Source: Trogon surrucura (taxonomy: Eukaryota > Chordata > Aves > Trogoniformes > Trogonidae). From it: 64,000 bases of DNA. The notes under the pieces are model-generated. The model was not told the origin of the DNA, ran no database searches, and saw only the letters and a list, made by a program, of their open reading frames with translations. Shown in pieces: positions 47,311 through 60,546 of the stretch. Within the stretch, counting starts at the first letter, position 1. Each line of letters opens with the position of its first letter. Location: positions 45,965,514-46,029,513 of the forward strand of contig CM036618.1 of NCBI GenBank assembly GCA_020746105.1. Reading direction: 5' to 3'. Made by a program: the position numbers and the translations under genes.

Positions 47311-47496
47311 AAATATTTTTATTGGTATGTAAGTCATGTTAGAACTTCTGCTTTTACACTTTATGATGTGGCAATGCATAACTACAGCAGCACATTCAGC
47401 ATGAGAGGAGCTCATGCTGCACAGTGGTATTCTCCAGAAGGTTTTAAACATTGTTGTAGCAAATGTAGCAACCACTGAAATGACAGCACAGAGCAA
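45286..47496 (-). pseudogene. CR1 ORF2 reverse transcriptase, truncated but open (736 codons)
   Basis: An uninterrupted frame. Residues 1 to about 60 ([15 protein letters not shown] onward) come from the flanking DNA and are open by chance. From about residue 61 it is CR1 ORF2: linker ([19 protein letters not shown], 101-119; [19 protein letters not shown], 252-270), [20 protein letters not shown] (288-307), motif [10 protein letters not shown] (382-390), motif B SGVPQG (439-444), motif C FADD (470-473; 46078-46089), then the C-terminal region to LLCGIV. The enzyme reverse transcribes CR1 RNA at a nicked chromosomal site. Residue 445 is L where both other RT copies have S (PQGSVLGP), a C-to-T change in a TCG codon, and may impair activity. 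The N-terminal endonuclease is missing, so no autonomous function is expected. Placed as a pseudogene although no stop interrupts it. Confidence 0.93.
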
Positions 47497-50400
47497 TTTA
47501 AATACCTGACATTTCCTACCTATCCTCTGTTTAATATGAAATATAATAGTGTTCTAGGAAATTTATAAGGCACTCCTGTATTTTTTATGAAAACTTTCAA
47601 GTTGACAGGTTCTGCTGCCTTTACTGTATAGACTACAAGACATTTACTTTGTGGATGAGAGAGGAGTTCTGCTAAAAGTTGGTTTAAAAGTAGTGGGACC
47701 CCAGGCTGGGTGATCTCACACTGGATGTTTCCTGAGCTCAGTAGCTTGCAGGAGTGTTTTCTGTATAGCCCACATTAACAGTAGAAATTCATGGACTGGG
47801 GAAAAAAGCTTGGAGGAATAAGCTGTTCTCCTCTTCATCTCTCACTTTGACAGACAGGAGTAAAACATATTTTGAAGAAAATAATTTGCAATTTCATGAT
47901 GCGTTTGTAAAACATACTTTTAAATTGAAAATTTTTGAATGTGCATAAACACAAGAATGTTACCTGAGTGATAGTTTTTTTTTTTCATGTAAATTGCTCA
48001 GTAATTGCATTTCAAAAGTGCATTGATTTCTTATATGTCAATACTTATTAAAGATTATATGTCCAATTCCTGTCAGCTAGGTGAGCATCTAAATTTGGAG
48101 CTCTTCTGAGAGACTGTTTTTTCAGACAGTCTTTTTAGGATACTCTCTTTTTCTTTTTAAACCCTCTTTCTTTTATCTGTCCTCCTTTGGCTAGTAGATC
48201 TCTCTTCTCTTAATTTTCACTACCCTACAGTGCTCTTTAGAAGTGATTCAGTGAAGCAACACCAGACCCCTTCTACAGAATTCCCAGTGTATGTTGAGAA
48301 TTTATCTTACTTCTGCTACGTGTTATAATTACAAGTTCCAATCAAAGTACATCTTTTGAGTTACAAGTTTGTGTCATTGCTTTAGTAGAAATGCAAATGT
48401 TATGTATTTAACATGCAAATGAAGTGAAATAAATATAATGCATGAAGTCTGTAGTCCATCTCAGAAGTAATTGTAATGTGTAATAAGAATTCGGAAACCA
48501 GGTTCGACAAGAGAGCAGGCACAACAATTTTTATTTACTGCAAGAGCACTCATCTCTGTCTGACCTCTCCTGGTTCTGGTGACTTTTATTGGAAATTTGG
48601 CACTCTGATTTCTGTATGTGATTACAGACATAGCTGTATTACCTTTCCTTTATCTCACTGACATGGTCACAATCATCTTCACAACTTGATGTTTCTGCAT
48701 ACGGTAGTGAGCACCTATTTGTGTTTAAGAACTACAGAATGGCTGTAAGTCATAACAAAATGTCGTTTGCCTAGCAAATGATGCTTTGAAAAAGTGCTAG
48801 AGATAGGATCCTACTGCCATAAGTCTTCATTTGGTATATGACTGAGCGTCTGGCAGATTAGAAGAGGGGTTGCACTGGGATAACTGTGCTCAAGAAGTAC
48901 GAAAGCAGCTGTCCTCCTGGACTGACTTTTGGCCCCTTGTACTGCTGGCTTCCAAAACTGGCCTCCAAGATCCACTGCGCCAGTGGCTTCTGCAATTTAC
49001 CTGTGCTTTCTGTAAGACATGTTTTCCCTTTCTTTGTTTTATACTTATTTCACTTTTAGAGATTTTTGTCATTGCCTTCTTTATCTTAATTTTCTTTCTA
49101 AATGTCAGAATCATAGGGATTTTTTTGAGTGGTAAAGTTATTCCAAACTTACCGTCCTTTCAAGTTTTCTGTGTCATAAAATGGGTAAGAATAACTTCAC
49201 ATATTATTTAAAACATAGAATTACCTTGAATGCACAACAGCATGATTATATTAATTTGATTCAACCTCTACAATCTACATGACTTGTGATGTAGTACAGC
49301 TGAGCTTATTAATTACTGACTAGTTAAATATAGCAGGGAGCGTTTTGTAAACAAATGAATTAAAGCATTGCCACTATGTTTGTGTACAGGTTTGTTCAAG
49401 GTTTCATTTGTAAATGAACCCAGGAGCTGTGTTACTCATTTTAGTTTATTGGTAATTATAGTCTGCCCTTTACTGTAAGTTTTAGTTCAAATCAATCTGA
49501 AGTCTCAGGGAAAAATCATCTTAAATTCTAATCAGATTTACTTTGATTTTGTTTAAAACGCTTTTAAATTTGCAGTTCTGTTCTTGTATCTCAGCCTTGC
49601 TCTGTTAGAAACTCCTTTCAGAACCAGTGTGGCTGTAGACCACTACCTCTGTGATCTTAATTGAAAAGGCTCTGGTACCCGATCAAAACAATGTTCCCCT
49701 GTCTGATACCAGAGAATATATGGACAGCTATGTTTTTTGGTACCTGATATCTTTTAGAATAAATCACTAGGAGTAGGAAGAAGAAATAGGTCATAAAAAT
49801 TGACAAAATAATACTTACCTAGTAAAGATTCTGTGAAATCTGTTATATGTGTTACAAATATACTGAAGAAAAGTATATAAATAGGTGAAACTCCCATCAT
49901 CCAAAAGAAGACAGAGTAAAGGGAATGGTCATTTTATAATGGCAATAAAGGACCTTTTGTGTGTATTTATTTGTTAGGAGTAAACTCTTAAAAGCAATCT
50001 GCCGTTTCACGAGAGGCTAGTGAAACTATTCCATTATTGTAGTAATGTAATTAGAAAGCTCATAAGCAATCAAGCAGTCAAATTTTGCACCAGCTGCAAG
50101 CAAGTTAAATAAAAAGTGACAAGTGGACCAGCAAGTAATGAATTACAATAACCCAGGTGAGAAATAAAAGACAAATGTATGAGTGTCTGGGCATCCCCAG
50201 GAGAAGTAATGTCTATAGGCTGGAAATGATCCTAGGACAATAATAAAATGGCTTTGTAACATGATTAATATAGACATCAATATCACACCTTGGAGTAAAA
50301 CCTATTTTTTTGTGAAACCTGAGACTTTTGGGGAGTATACGGGTGGCAGAGAGAATGCTCTAGAACCTAGAAATTAAATATAATCTTCACACTTTGGAAA

Positions 50401-53400
50401 CCTGACATATCAGAAGCAGAGGCTAATCTGTACAACACAACAGAAGTGGTTGATCTGCAGGTGAGGCCAAAATAATAGTAATTTCTGAAAACATAATTTC
50501 TTTAAAATATCTGTCTTCTACCTGAAATTGGTCCTGTGGGGCAATTATGAAAGACTGTCTAAAATACAAGTGGATGAGTACCAATATCTGATTTTTTAAA
50601 AATTATAATATCTTTCAATAGCAACTCTTGGCAAACATGTTCAGGAAATTTCCATTTTCCATTGACTTTGTAGGTCAAGTCCTGACCTTCCTGTGGGAAA
50701 AAATGTGTTCAGACATAGAAAACTTGAATGATATTAGTGTTTCAGTTTTCAAAGGAAATCAGAAGACAAAAAGACCAAACTCATCAAACTGCAAGCCCTG
50801 AAAATGCAAAATGAGCCAGAGTTTCTGAGCATCTTTGAGCATCTCTCTTGAGCCATTCTAAAGTAGATAAGGAGCCCAGTATGAGATATGCAACAATAAC
50901 TCTGCATTACCCATTTTTCTGAATGTCTGAACATTTTTTTTCCTGACAAGTAAGTATGGCTGTCTATATACATTTATGTGCATGGTTCCGCAATGCTCGA
51001 GCTAACATGATGTAAATATTTTTGCAATATCTGTACGACTCACACCATTGAAAACACTAATGGGTAAAGAAGAAAAGCACTAACTCTAACAACTGCTTTG
51101 TTGTTTTTTTAATACAGACCATACATTATAAGGAATGATAGAGCAAAACAAAAATACAAAGACATATAGACTGTGAGATGGGAGATCAATAAAAAAGACA
51201 GAAGTAGTGCCCTGGGCAACGTGGAGTCAAGTACTAAATACTTAATCAAGCTTTAATGTATACGTCCTCTGATGCAACCTTCCAGTGGTGCTTCTTTGGC
51301 TTAAGCTCAAGTTTTGTTTTTTTTCTGATTGTGTCACATGTTGATTTGGAACTGGTAGACTTTCAAAAGAGCCTTCATTTCCTAGGGTATGATCCTAGTC
51401 TCAAGTAAATAAATATTGCAGTAGGTTGTTAAGAATAAGTGTCATTCAGAAGAGACAAAAATGTTACAGGGAAGACATTTTTTAAGAATGGAAATATTTC
51501 TGCATGACATCACTTTGACATCCTTCAGCAAGAGAGGAGCAACAGTGCTGGGACAGCATTCAGAAAGCAAATAAGCCACATCTTTAAAGAGCCAGGCATT
51601 TCTGATGGGCAGCTTCTTCCTTCCGTACAAGTGCTGGGCTCCTCCCTTCACTTCAGATTTGTCACCCTATCCTATATGGCTGTGAAGACACATAAATAGA
51701 TTTTCTATTGCTGCATAGCCACAAAAGTTAGTTTCAGTGTTCCACTTAATTCACAGTGACTAAAATCCTCTCTTTTAGAGGAGAGCATAGACTTGCATTG
51801 CCTAAAACTTTGATATGAGGATGATTTGCACTCAGTCTGCTGATCAAAGATGTCCACATGTTGTTAATACATAGAGTTCTTAATGATGTGTATTTTCCAT
51901 GGTTCATCCAGTACTGTTTCCACAAAGGCAGATTCCAGAATTTTTCTTAAAATCCTGTCTTCCAGTAGTACCAAGAGGATGAATATGTTAATATAAACCT
52001 CTAAATATTTTTATTCTTAAAAATGTCTAATCTATATACTGTGTACTTTATTTGAATTGAAGTGAGTATGATATCATATGAATACATACTGCGCCTGTCC
52101 ACATATTATTTGGGCAGAGTGAAAACATTGATTATATATATTAGTTTGAGTTGAGATCTATTGTCTTCACACCAGCTGATTCCATGATTTTGCACCAGCA
52201 GAAAACTGTTCTCAGAATTCAGTCTGCCATTTCTTTTGCCTAACTTTTTGTGTACTGATATTGGAAAATATGAAGACCAAGGTATGGTCTAGATTGACTT
52301 TTCACCTGGGGCTGCTGGTGAAGTCCAAACCCATAAAATGGGGAAAAAAGTAGTTTTGAGTTACTGACTTTGACCTGTTTTGATTGCTTCATTCAGCTCA
52401 TTAAATGTCTTTTTCTTACTTCCCAAGAATAGATTTGTTACATAACATATTTTTATTATGTCACGTCAGCAACTGTGGTTAAGGCTGTAACTAGAGTCTT
52501 GGGCTGTAGCTCAGAGCAGCTAATTTGCCAGTCCCGTTTGACAAAATATCCCCAGTGCAAACTAAGTAGAGGGGAACCTGTCATCTACAAAGTATATTGA
52601 AAATATAATAAATTAAAATAACATGATATCAGATCTGTTTATCAGGAATTCTTTACTTGTTTAAAAGCTTAAACCACACATGCTAAATGTCCTTTTAAAA
52701 GGTGTGTCATGACTGTATGATTTCAATTTTCTGACATTGACTGATCCAGATGAACTGCCTCCTGCCAAATATCAGTTTGAGAGAAAGTGTCTTGTTTATT
52801 TATTAATTTACCACAAAATAAAAAAAAAAAAACGCCCATCAGGCTACCAAAAGCAATGGTCAGTCACATCTCCTCCTAGATTACGAAGCTGATTTTATCT
52901 CCCTACCTTCTCTCACGTACTTTTATTTAATTTCTTGAGTGAGCCACAGTGTGGGAATTTCTGGGAACATTTCTATAAGTACATACCTAAGGTGTCCCCA
53001 CATTTCAGTGTATCTTCTGATCTCAACTGAAGACCCAGCCATGTTTCAGACAGACCCAGGACAATATTTTGGGAAACAACAGGCAGAATACTGCCACTAT
53101 ATATGCCATTTTGCTTTAAAACCCTCCGTTTTCAGTGCAGAAGAAGGACTACAGCTGCTAAAGAGGGAAGAAACTCAGCAGTTTCTCTTCTAAGCTATCC
53201 TCCAAAAAGATTTTGAATGCAATTTTTAAGACTTCGATATAAAGGATTGTTTCAAAACTGCTGATAAAGAGATGTGGCATAGTAAGAAGACTTCTGTTGG
53301 TTTATGTGGTATCTACGTGTCACCTCCTAGATTACTTATATCAGATAAATGGAAAACTGAGGAATTAAAGGATTAAAATAAGGTGACCATGACAGATTTT

Positions 53401-55662
53401 GAGTCATGCATCCATCTGACTCATTAATGATAATGCAAATCATTTAACTAAATTCTCACTGCTAAAATTTTGAATATCCTAAGTGATGATACAATTGACC
53501 GAGAATAAAATGAGTAAATCAGAAAAGCAGAAGGAAGCCTTTATATGGGTGGCCATATGTCCAATTAGCTGTTATGCTTTCTAGTTCAGGTTTTAACTTG
53601 ATTGGTACGGTGATAGCAGATATTTTTTGATTTATTACTGGAAAGTTGTGAGTTATACTTCTAATATAGAATCCATACCTGTATACAGTTCAAATATGTA
53701 TGAAATGACTTATTTAAACAGACAAAGATGACAAGAATAGATGCAAATGGTGGAAAAGAGGGAAAAGGTTGTCATGGCTTACAGATAATTAACCAATAGA
53801 GCATTTAAATGCTAAATGTAGCTGTTTTACAAAGACTTTATAATACAGATACAATTTTTTTTTAGTTAAATTTCAAGCAGGATAGAAATCTTAATACGTG
53901 ACTATTAGATGAACCACAGCAGGAACATATATAGAAGATCTTCTTATATTGATGTATCTTGTATTCTTTTAATGCTAGCATAACATATTCCTTAATTTAG
54001 GCTGGTCATGATCCTTTTTCAAGGTAATTAATTTTTTTTGTCTTGTCGCTGCATAGGGTATTTAAAGATCTTTCTTACTGATAATTAGAAATTTTCTTCC
54101 GGTGTTTTCTGACTTAATTATGTTGAAAGAAAGTGTAAAAAGAAAAAAAAAAAAAGAACACCAGCCTTCAGTTTTATTTGATACGTAGATTAATCTAGAT
54201 TATAGCAATGCAACAATTGCTTCATTTCTAGGGTGAAATGGGAAATAAATTCTCCAAATGTCTTTTCTAACGCGTAGAATTTTAGATTCAGTAGACAAAA
54301 TGAACTCATTGAACAACAGATGTGGTCAAATCTGAAAAGTTAACTCAATTCTCCATTGTAAACTGCAAGACTAAATGGAATTAGGGTGAAATTCAATGGC
54401 AAAAAGTTCGATGTGACTGCGTTAAATGTACTGTTTGAAAGAATTTGCCCATGACTATATAATGAAAAACGAGAATCAAAACATCAGGAAATATTTTGTA
54501 GAGGTCAATAAAATTTGCTTGTAAGTACTAGGAAATGGTTTCATATGAAATGTTCTAACATCTCATACGAATGTTCAGACTTACGGCTGAAATACTCACC
54601 TGTGAATATACTTATGCTTATGTATGTATACACATAGGGAGAATTCACAGCATAACTACTCGTACATTACATGGAATAATATATATACAAATATAAGCAC
54701 ACATCTGCAGTAAACTTACTTACATGTGGCACTCAAAGCGTGCAGAGAACAGAACGATAAGTTCAGAGCCCATCCATACCCTGTTCAGACAAAACTCACA
54801 TACATTTCATCATTGAGCCTTTGACTGACTAAAAAACCTACCATGTCATGCCCTGGCATGTCTTATTATTTTCTGTATATGCAATAAATTTTATTGTAAA
54901 AATGCCTTCTCTTCCAAAAAGAATGGTTCAAAATGAACACTTTCTGGAGGAAAAAATGTGAACATCAATGTACACTATGTCTGGTTGTGACCCTGAATAT
55001 TTACAAGCATATGCTTAGTTTTATTATAGTATATGTCTCTTTTTTTTTTAGCTTTTATTATGTATTTCTACCAGTGGTGTTTTGAGAAAAAAAGTTTTCA
55101 ACAAAACCGTTTTTGATGAAAAATATCTATTTTCTTCAGAAAATATGGCAGAAATTTGAATACGTAAGCCTAGTACTTTAACTGTGTGAGAGCATTGCAG
55201 TATTTTTTTGGACAATTTATCCATGCTTAGGACCTTCATATCTCCACAACTCTGATAATATACCTGATGCAGATGCTAGTTACTCATTTCAGCAGCTTGT
55301 TTGGTGTATCATTTCAGCTATAGTGTAACACGGGAGTTTAAGTGGTGGATGGTAGTCAGATTGAGTCAACAAAAAATTCCTCCTCGAGGACAAAACCAGC
55401 ATTTCTGATTTCAGGATGGCTTAGTATTTAGCTGAAAAATTCCTCTTCCCTTGTAATTTTTAAATAGAAAATGAACATGATGCATTTGTGCAGTAGAGAG
55501 AATGGAAAAACAGATAATTTTTTAAATAACCTGATTATGATTTTACAGTTCATCTAAGTTAAAGAACCTACTTTCTTATAGCCTAAGCCTGAATTTATTA
55601 GCTTAAAGACTGCAATGCACTATGGTTAATTTTCCACAGATCTAGAGGTATCTGTGACTATT
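47311..55662. other. unassigned non-coding DNA (8.4 kb)
   Basis: No gene or repeat recognised. It is AT-rich unique sequence with short homopolymers (47977-47986, 52818-52830, 54145-54157, 55041-55050). The most GC-rich patch, 48870-49010, contains a 113-codon frame ending in a hydrophobic stretch but shows no domain, and the opposite strand is open too. Confidence 0.6.
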
Positions 55663-56455
55663 TGTCCTGGTTTTAACTAAAAAACCTGATTCTGTTTAGT
55701 GATTTTTACTTTCCAGTTTAGTCTCTTCTAAAAGGCTGCACATTCTGAAGTCAGCAGCATGTTTTTGCAGACAGTGTGTGCTACTGGCAGTGATAACACC
55801 TGATGTTTACAGTCACTGCCTGGGACTGGGATGCAGAAAGGCTCTTGCTTTACTTATTCCTGTAGTGACCAAGGCCACTGGTGGCTCTTGTGTGCCACGC
55901 TGGGGGTGCTGGGTAGTAAGAGGGGGCACAAGGAAGTAAAAGGTTGCACCCCTGGGGGGTAATAGACAGGACAGGTGACCAACGAGAGTATTCCATCCCA
56001 TATACATTATATTCAGTGTAAAACTGAGGGGTCACGAGGGTTTAGCTCTCTTTTTTCTTCTCTTCTGCAATGGTCAATGGCCAGGGAAGGCTCTGCCTGA
56101 TCTTCTGCTTTTGATCCGGATCCTGAGTTCCCGACTCCAGCTCCCTGTATCCAGCTCCCCTCTGCCACTGAGCCTGGGACTTCCCTAGTGCCACCCGCTC
56201 TGCAGCACCAGTTTGGATTGATATCGGGGCAGGGAGTCGGGTTTGATATTGGGCTACTATCTATAGTTGTATATAGTTTATTTTTATCATTTCACTATTA
56301 TTTCCATTACCATTTCATTAAAGCTGTTGTTTTTTTCTCTTTCCTAACCCGTAAGTCTCTCTGCCTCATTCCCTTTTCCTTCCCGTTTTGGGGGAAGAGG
56401 GGGTTAGAGAGCGTCTGTCCGCGTTTAGTCACCAGTCCAGTCCTAACTCAGGACA
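55663..56455 (+). mobile_element. solo LTR of an endogenous retrovirus (ERVL-like)
   Basis: A 793-bp unit starts TGTCCTGG and ends CTCAGGACA; its first and last seven bases (TGTCCTG / CAGGACA) are perfect inverted repeats of the TG...CA type. It is flanked by CTATT (55658-55662) and GTATT (56456-56460), a five-base target duplication with one mismatch. Inside are a TATA-like stretch (TGTAAAAC, 56017-56024), an ATTAAA polyadenylation signal (56317-56322) and a T-rich region after it. Avian ERVL LTRs begin with the same TGTCCTGG and share this order. No gag, pol or env sequence flanks it, so it is a solo LTR left by recombination between two LTRs. The retroviral class is inferred from the end sequence and duplication length. 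Confidence 0.88.
56317..56322 (+). promoter_or_regulatory. LTR polyadenylation signal ATTAAA
   Basis: ATTAAA followed within 15 bases by a T-rich, GT-containing stretch, at the position expected near the R/U5 part of the LTR. It supports the plus orientation of the LTR. Confidence 0.55.
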
Positions 56456-57473
56456 GTATTGTTGATAATCTAGTTCTCCAAAAGTTTCAGAGTAATGAGG
56501 AATTTTTTTCTGTTGGCAGTATTTGTTAACATTATTTTGTCTTTTTTTTTGTGTTCAGTATTGGTGTTATACGAAGGTAAGCAGTGACTGTGCAGGTTGG
56601 CAGTGAAAAGCAAAAAGTAACTGCATTGCTGACACCAGCATCCTACTTTAAGGAGGCCCTTTAAGTAGTGATACCAATGGATTCACAGAACAAAGGAGTA
56701 AGTTTAAATGTTCTGCACATATAAGTCAGGCTGTGAAATGGACCAAGAGCAAAGTGGAAAGATTGGAGACTATAGATATCTTAGTTATGGTATTTAAATG
56801 CAATATGTTTCATGACTTTATTTTTTACAGATTTATAGAAGTACAAATTTGTAAGAATTGATAAATTATCAGCCTTTAGGAAACCCTCAATGCATTGATG
56901 TCTCTCTCACTTATACACAATTTCTTCTCGCTAAGTCTCCTCTGTTTTATTTGAGACTTGCCTTATTTATAGTGAGCCAATAATGCATTGAATTATGTGT
57001 GCACTGGCATATTATCTTGTTGAACCATTCAATTAAATATGATAATGTTGAACATACTGACATAGTTAAACACTCAGGTGAATGAGCAATTCACTGTGAA
57101 GTGCAGAAATATTTGAAGTCATCTGTGTGCCTTCAAGCAATCTGTTTTATGTAAAAGAACACTTCAGGATTCAGAGAACGATGTATATCGGAAAAGACAA
57201 AAATATTGCAACTTTCAAAACATAGCTCTCATGACTGAAAACTATGGCTATTTTAAAGACCCCAAGCCCCAAAATAAAGGACAGAAGTGAAGCACACTGC
57301 CGTATTTTTGAGTAATAGGTACAAAAGTGAGCTGTTACAGTATACTCAAAATCATAATATGAATCAGTAACAATATTTTGGCCCAGAGATATTTTCACCA
57401 CGGAGTAAAGTTACACTAGATCTATCTGACACGAACCTACATTTCTCTGCCCCCATGGCAGAGGGCTGTGACA

Positions 57474-57500
57474 TATCTCAGAGATATAATCTCTGAGATA
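57474..57500. repeat. 12-bp perfect inverted repeat, 3-nt loop
   Basis: TATCTCAGAGAT, loop ATA, ATCTCTGAGATA. All 12 pairs match. It could extrude as a small cruciform or fold as an RNA hairpin. No pause tract or gene end makes a particular role likely. Confidence 0.9.
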
Positions 57501-58112
57501 ATATAAAATAAATAAGTTCCTAGGTGAAACTTTTGCATCTAAACCAACCTAATTCTCCATTGAAAACAGTACCTGTGAAACTTAATGAGAAACTAGTGTT
57601 ACACGCTCAGTACACGGAGTTTCAAATGCTTGTAACTAAATCATATCAAAACCAATTTTCTCTAGAACACTTAAAAGCACTTCTCCTTAGTGCTGTTTTC
57701 CTGCCAAATTTAAAATTTCATCCCCCAGCTGTTTTGGCTGTAGAGTGATTATAAAAAAATGTCATGGTAATTGTTTACTGTCAAGTGTGTCTTTTCTCAG
57801 TTTTTACATGCTTGAGAAGCCTAATCTTTTTTCTCCTTCAAACTTTAGACAACACAAAAACTACAGGCAAAGTCAAGCAAATAAAAAAAAAAAACAAACC
57901 CTGAAAAAAAGTCCAATAAATATTGGCCAAAAGTAAAAGTTTGAAGATTTCAGCCTGAGTTGAAAGGTTCAAGAATTATTGAATACTGACGTCATCAGGT
58001 TAGAGTACAAACCATTATTCAATTTGATACTCAGCTATTACTTCTATTGCTATTGATTATTTTACTACTGGAGGAGTGCTGGATGGAATTCAATTGGCAG
58101 ATGGTCACTAAG

Positions 58113-58128
58113 CATTCCAATTGGAATG
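58113..58128. repeat. 16-bp perfect palindrome
   Basis: CATTCCAATTGGAATG reads the same on both strands. Each half contains CATTCC, the core word of TEAD-factor sites, but a binding role is speculation. Confidence 0.85.
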
Positions 58129-60202
58129 AAACCAAAACCACAGGCTCCCCAATTTTTTTAACAAAGGGTAAAATATCCCAAAGAGCTTACAAAGACCCTA
58201 TTTAAAAATGGAATGCAAGTTTTAATTTAACTTAAAACTGCAGGAAAAAAAAGGTTATTCAAATTTAACTCTCAAAAAGGATTTACCTAATGGTGCAAAG
58301 TCTGTGATCATTTTATGACTTTTCTGAGAAACGAAGGAAAATTGTAGTTTTAACAAAATATAAAAGGAAATATAATGGTTTTGACTGCATATTGCTGAAA
58401 TGCTTTATTCAAGTCTCACATTCAAAATGAAACTTCCAGTGAGGTAGGAGCTTATTCAAATAACTTCAGCTTTGGGTTATTACCCAACTCTGTTTGCCAT
58501 ATCAAGTCACTTTTTCTCTAAAGGACATTTTCCAACATCTTAAATATAGGGTAAGGGGTATTCAAGTTCATCCAGAATTTCAAGGCAAACTCATGAAAAA
58601 GAGAAAGAATTTGGTTGTTAGACACATTTTCTAGGCCTCTAAAAGTAGATGTATTTATTTTTCCACGTTTTTTGGTTTTGTAATGGAAAACAACATTCCT
58701 GCTACTATAATATAATCCACTTTTTTGACCATTTGGTCATATATTAACATTTCTGTGACACTGAAGACCTTTCTCCACTCTTTATTCAACAGCCCTTGTT
58801 GCCATACAATCTTTCTTAGTAATGCATAACCTGGAAGGAACTGACGGCTAAACATCTGCCCTTGCTTTAATTTGAAGGTTATACTAATCTCCAGGAATAT
58901 GCTGACATCACTCACTTCAGCTATAACCCCTGCACAAGTATGATGGAAAAAGGTTTCACATAAATATATGCTGAAAAGAGAAAAGAAGTTTGCAAACAAT
59001 CTTGAGAAGAGGATGTTTTCTCAAGGTGTTGAGAAAAAAAAACCAAACAAGTAGGTTGACTGAAATGTCGTTTAACTAAATGATTCATGCAATAGAGATC
59101 ATGTCAACAAAGACTGTGATTGTAAAATGTAAAGCTATTTCAATTCATGTTCACTTAACTATGATTACATGCAAAATATATCAGAAAAGCCATTACAATT
59201 GTGGTTTATAATTTGCAACATCATCATGTCCAGGAGTCCCAGTCACAGAATTAAATATTGTTGTACATTGTGTTGTGTAGCCAGAGAGAGAAATTGTATT
59301 TGAATGCTGCCTCTGGTAAATGAATGTTCTTGAAGTATGGATAGATACAAATCTGTTAAAGTACTTAGACTTTTAGGAGAGATGCATTCAACAGTTACCC
59401 CAGGTAGGAATCTAGGAATTACTGCATTGAGCCAAACCAAGAGTCCACTAGTTTGTTCCTGAAAGTAACAATACATGCCGTGACAAATGACATAAGAAGC
59501 AAAAGAAAGCCCTCCAAATTTCAATAGGAATTTAATAGGAATGGTTTCACGAATAGTCATATTATTTCCGTGTTTACAGTTTCTGATATCCTCTCATAAT
59601 TTGATGTTACCACATTCAGATCTGTGGTGTTATTTTGCCTGTTGTTGCTTTTCTTGTTATTTGTTTACATGTGTAACACTCATGCTTAATATCTTTGGCT
59701 TCAGTGTCTGCTAGCACTGAGGCTAACTCTATATCCTAGGGAAAGGTTGACCAGGATATGCAAATGAATGAACATGAGCCACAGAGAAAAGTTTAATTGA
59801 TGGGCCTTAATTTCATTAGTTTACCACTTAAGTAGGGGTATAACAAGCTATAACGAATGGCAATATGTCAAACATTTGTTTGGAGTCTGGTGCTAAATTA
59901 GAAGTACTTACCTTGGCGGACCTACAAATTTTCAGGTTAAATTTGCATTCTTATGCAATCTCCTCAGAGAAGAAGGTTACCATGGATGGATTCCAGGTCT
60001 TCTTTGTTTCATGCTACTTCAGACCAGCCAGCAGTAACAGAGAAGGATTTTTTTTTTCTGATTGTTAAATTAATGATCAGTCAGACCTACAGCTCCACAT
60101 AATAGTGAAAGAACGAAAGAAAAATTCTCTTCTGACATTTTTCATTTCTTAATCCTAAGGTTTATGTAACCACTTAAAACATTTCAGACATTTAGAGTAG
60201 TG

Positions 60203-60543
60203 TGTTTAGTTTTGGGGCCTGTAGTACTGGAAGGACATCATTGAGATGTTGGAACATTTGTCCTCGACTTGTGGGGAAGGGGTAACTTCAATGGCCCTAT
60301 TGGCAACCCCCAGTCTACCTGTGGGTTGGTACTCAAGAAGACTGACCCAGGTTCCTCACAGCACCAGGTTGGTTGGAAAATAAGAGGCAAAGATTTACAC
60401 TGAAATAAAATAGGAGATAAGGAAAAACTTTTTCACCATGAAGATAGCAAAGTAATAGATTAGGCTGCCTGGAGAGAAAGGCTTCGGCCTTGAAGGTTTT
60501 TATGGCCTGGTAGAACACAGCCCTGACCCACCTGCCCTGATAT
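60203..60543 (+). mobile_element. old CR1 LINE fragment (plus)
   Basis: The sequence follows the CR1 ORF2 C-terminal region: TTTAGTTTTGGGGCCTGTAG (from 'cagttctgggcccctcag'), GACATCATTGAGATGTTGGA, GACTGACCCAGGTTCCTCAC, AAGGAAAAACTTTTTCACCA, GATTAGGCTGCCTGGAGAGA. It ends in AACACAGCCCTGACCCACCT, the start of a CR1 3' UTR. Many substitutions and small indels close every frame, so it is old. It lacks an octamer tail because it stops where the minus-strand CR1 begins. Confidence 0.82.
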
Positions 60544-60546
60544 TAG

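Larger units (their letters stand above)
56456..60202. other. unassigned non-coding DNA (3.7 kb)
   Basis: No gene recognised. It holds two small inverted repeats, listed separately at 57474-57500 and 58113-58128, and A-rich tracts (57881-57895, 58244-58252). Confidence 0.58.

Noticed and set aside
55663-56455. A full endogenous provirus around the LTR
   Set aside because: No second LTR, primer binding site with coding sequence, or gag/pol/env similarity is visible on either side. It is a solo LTR.
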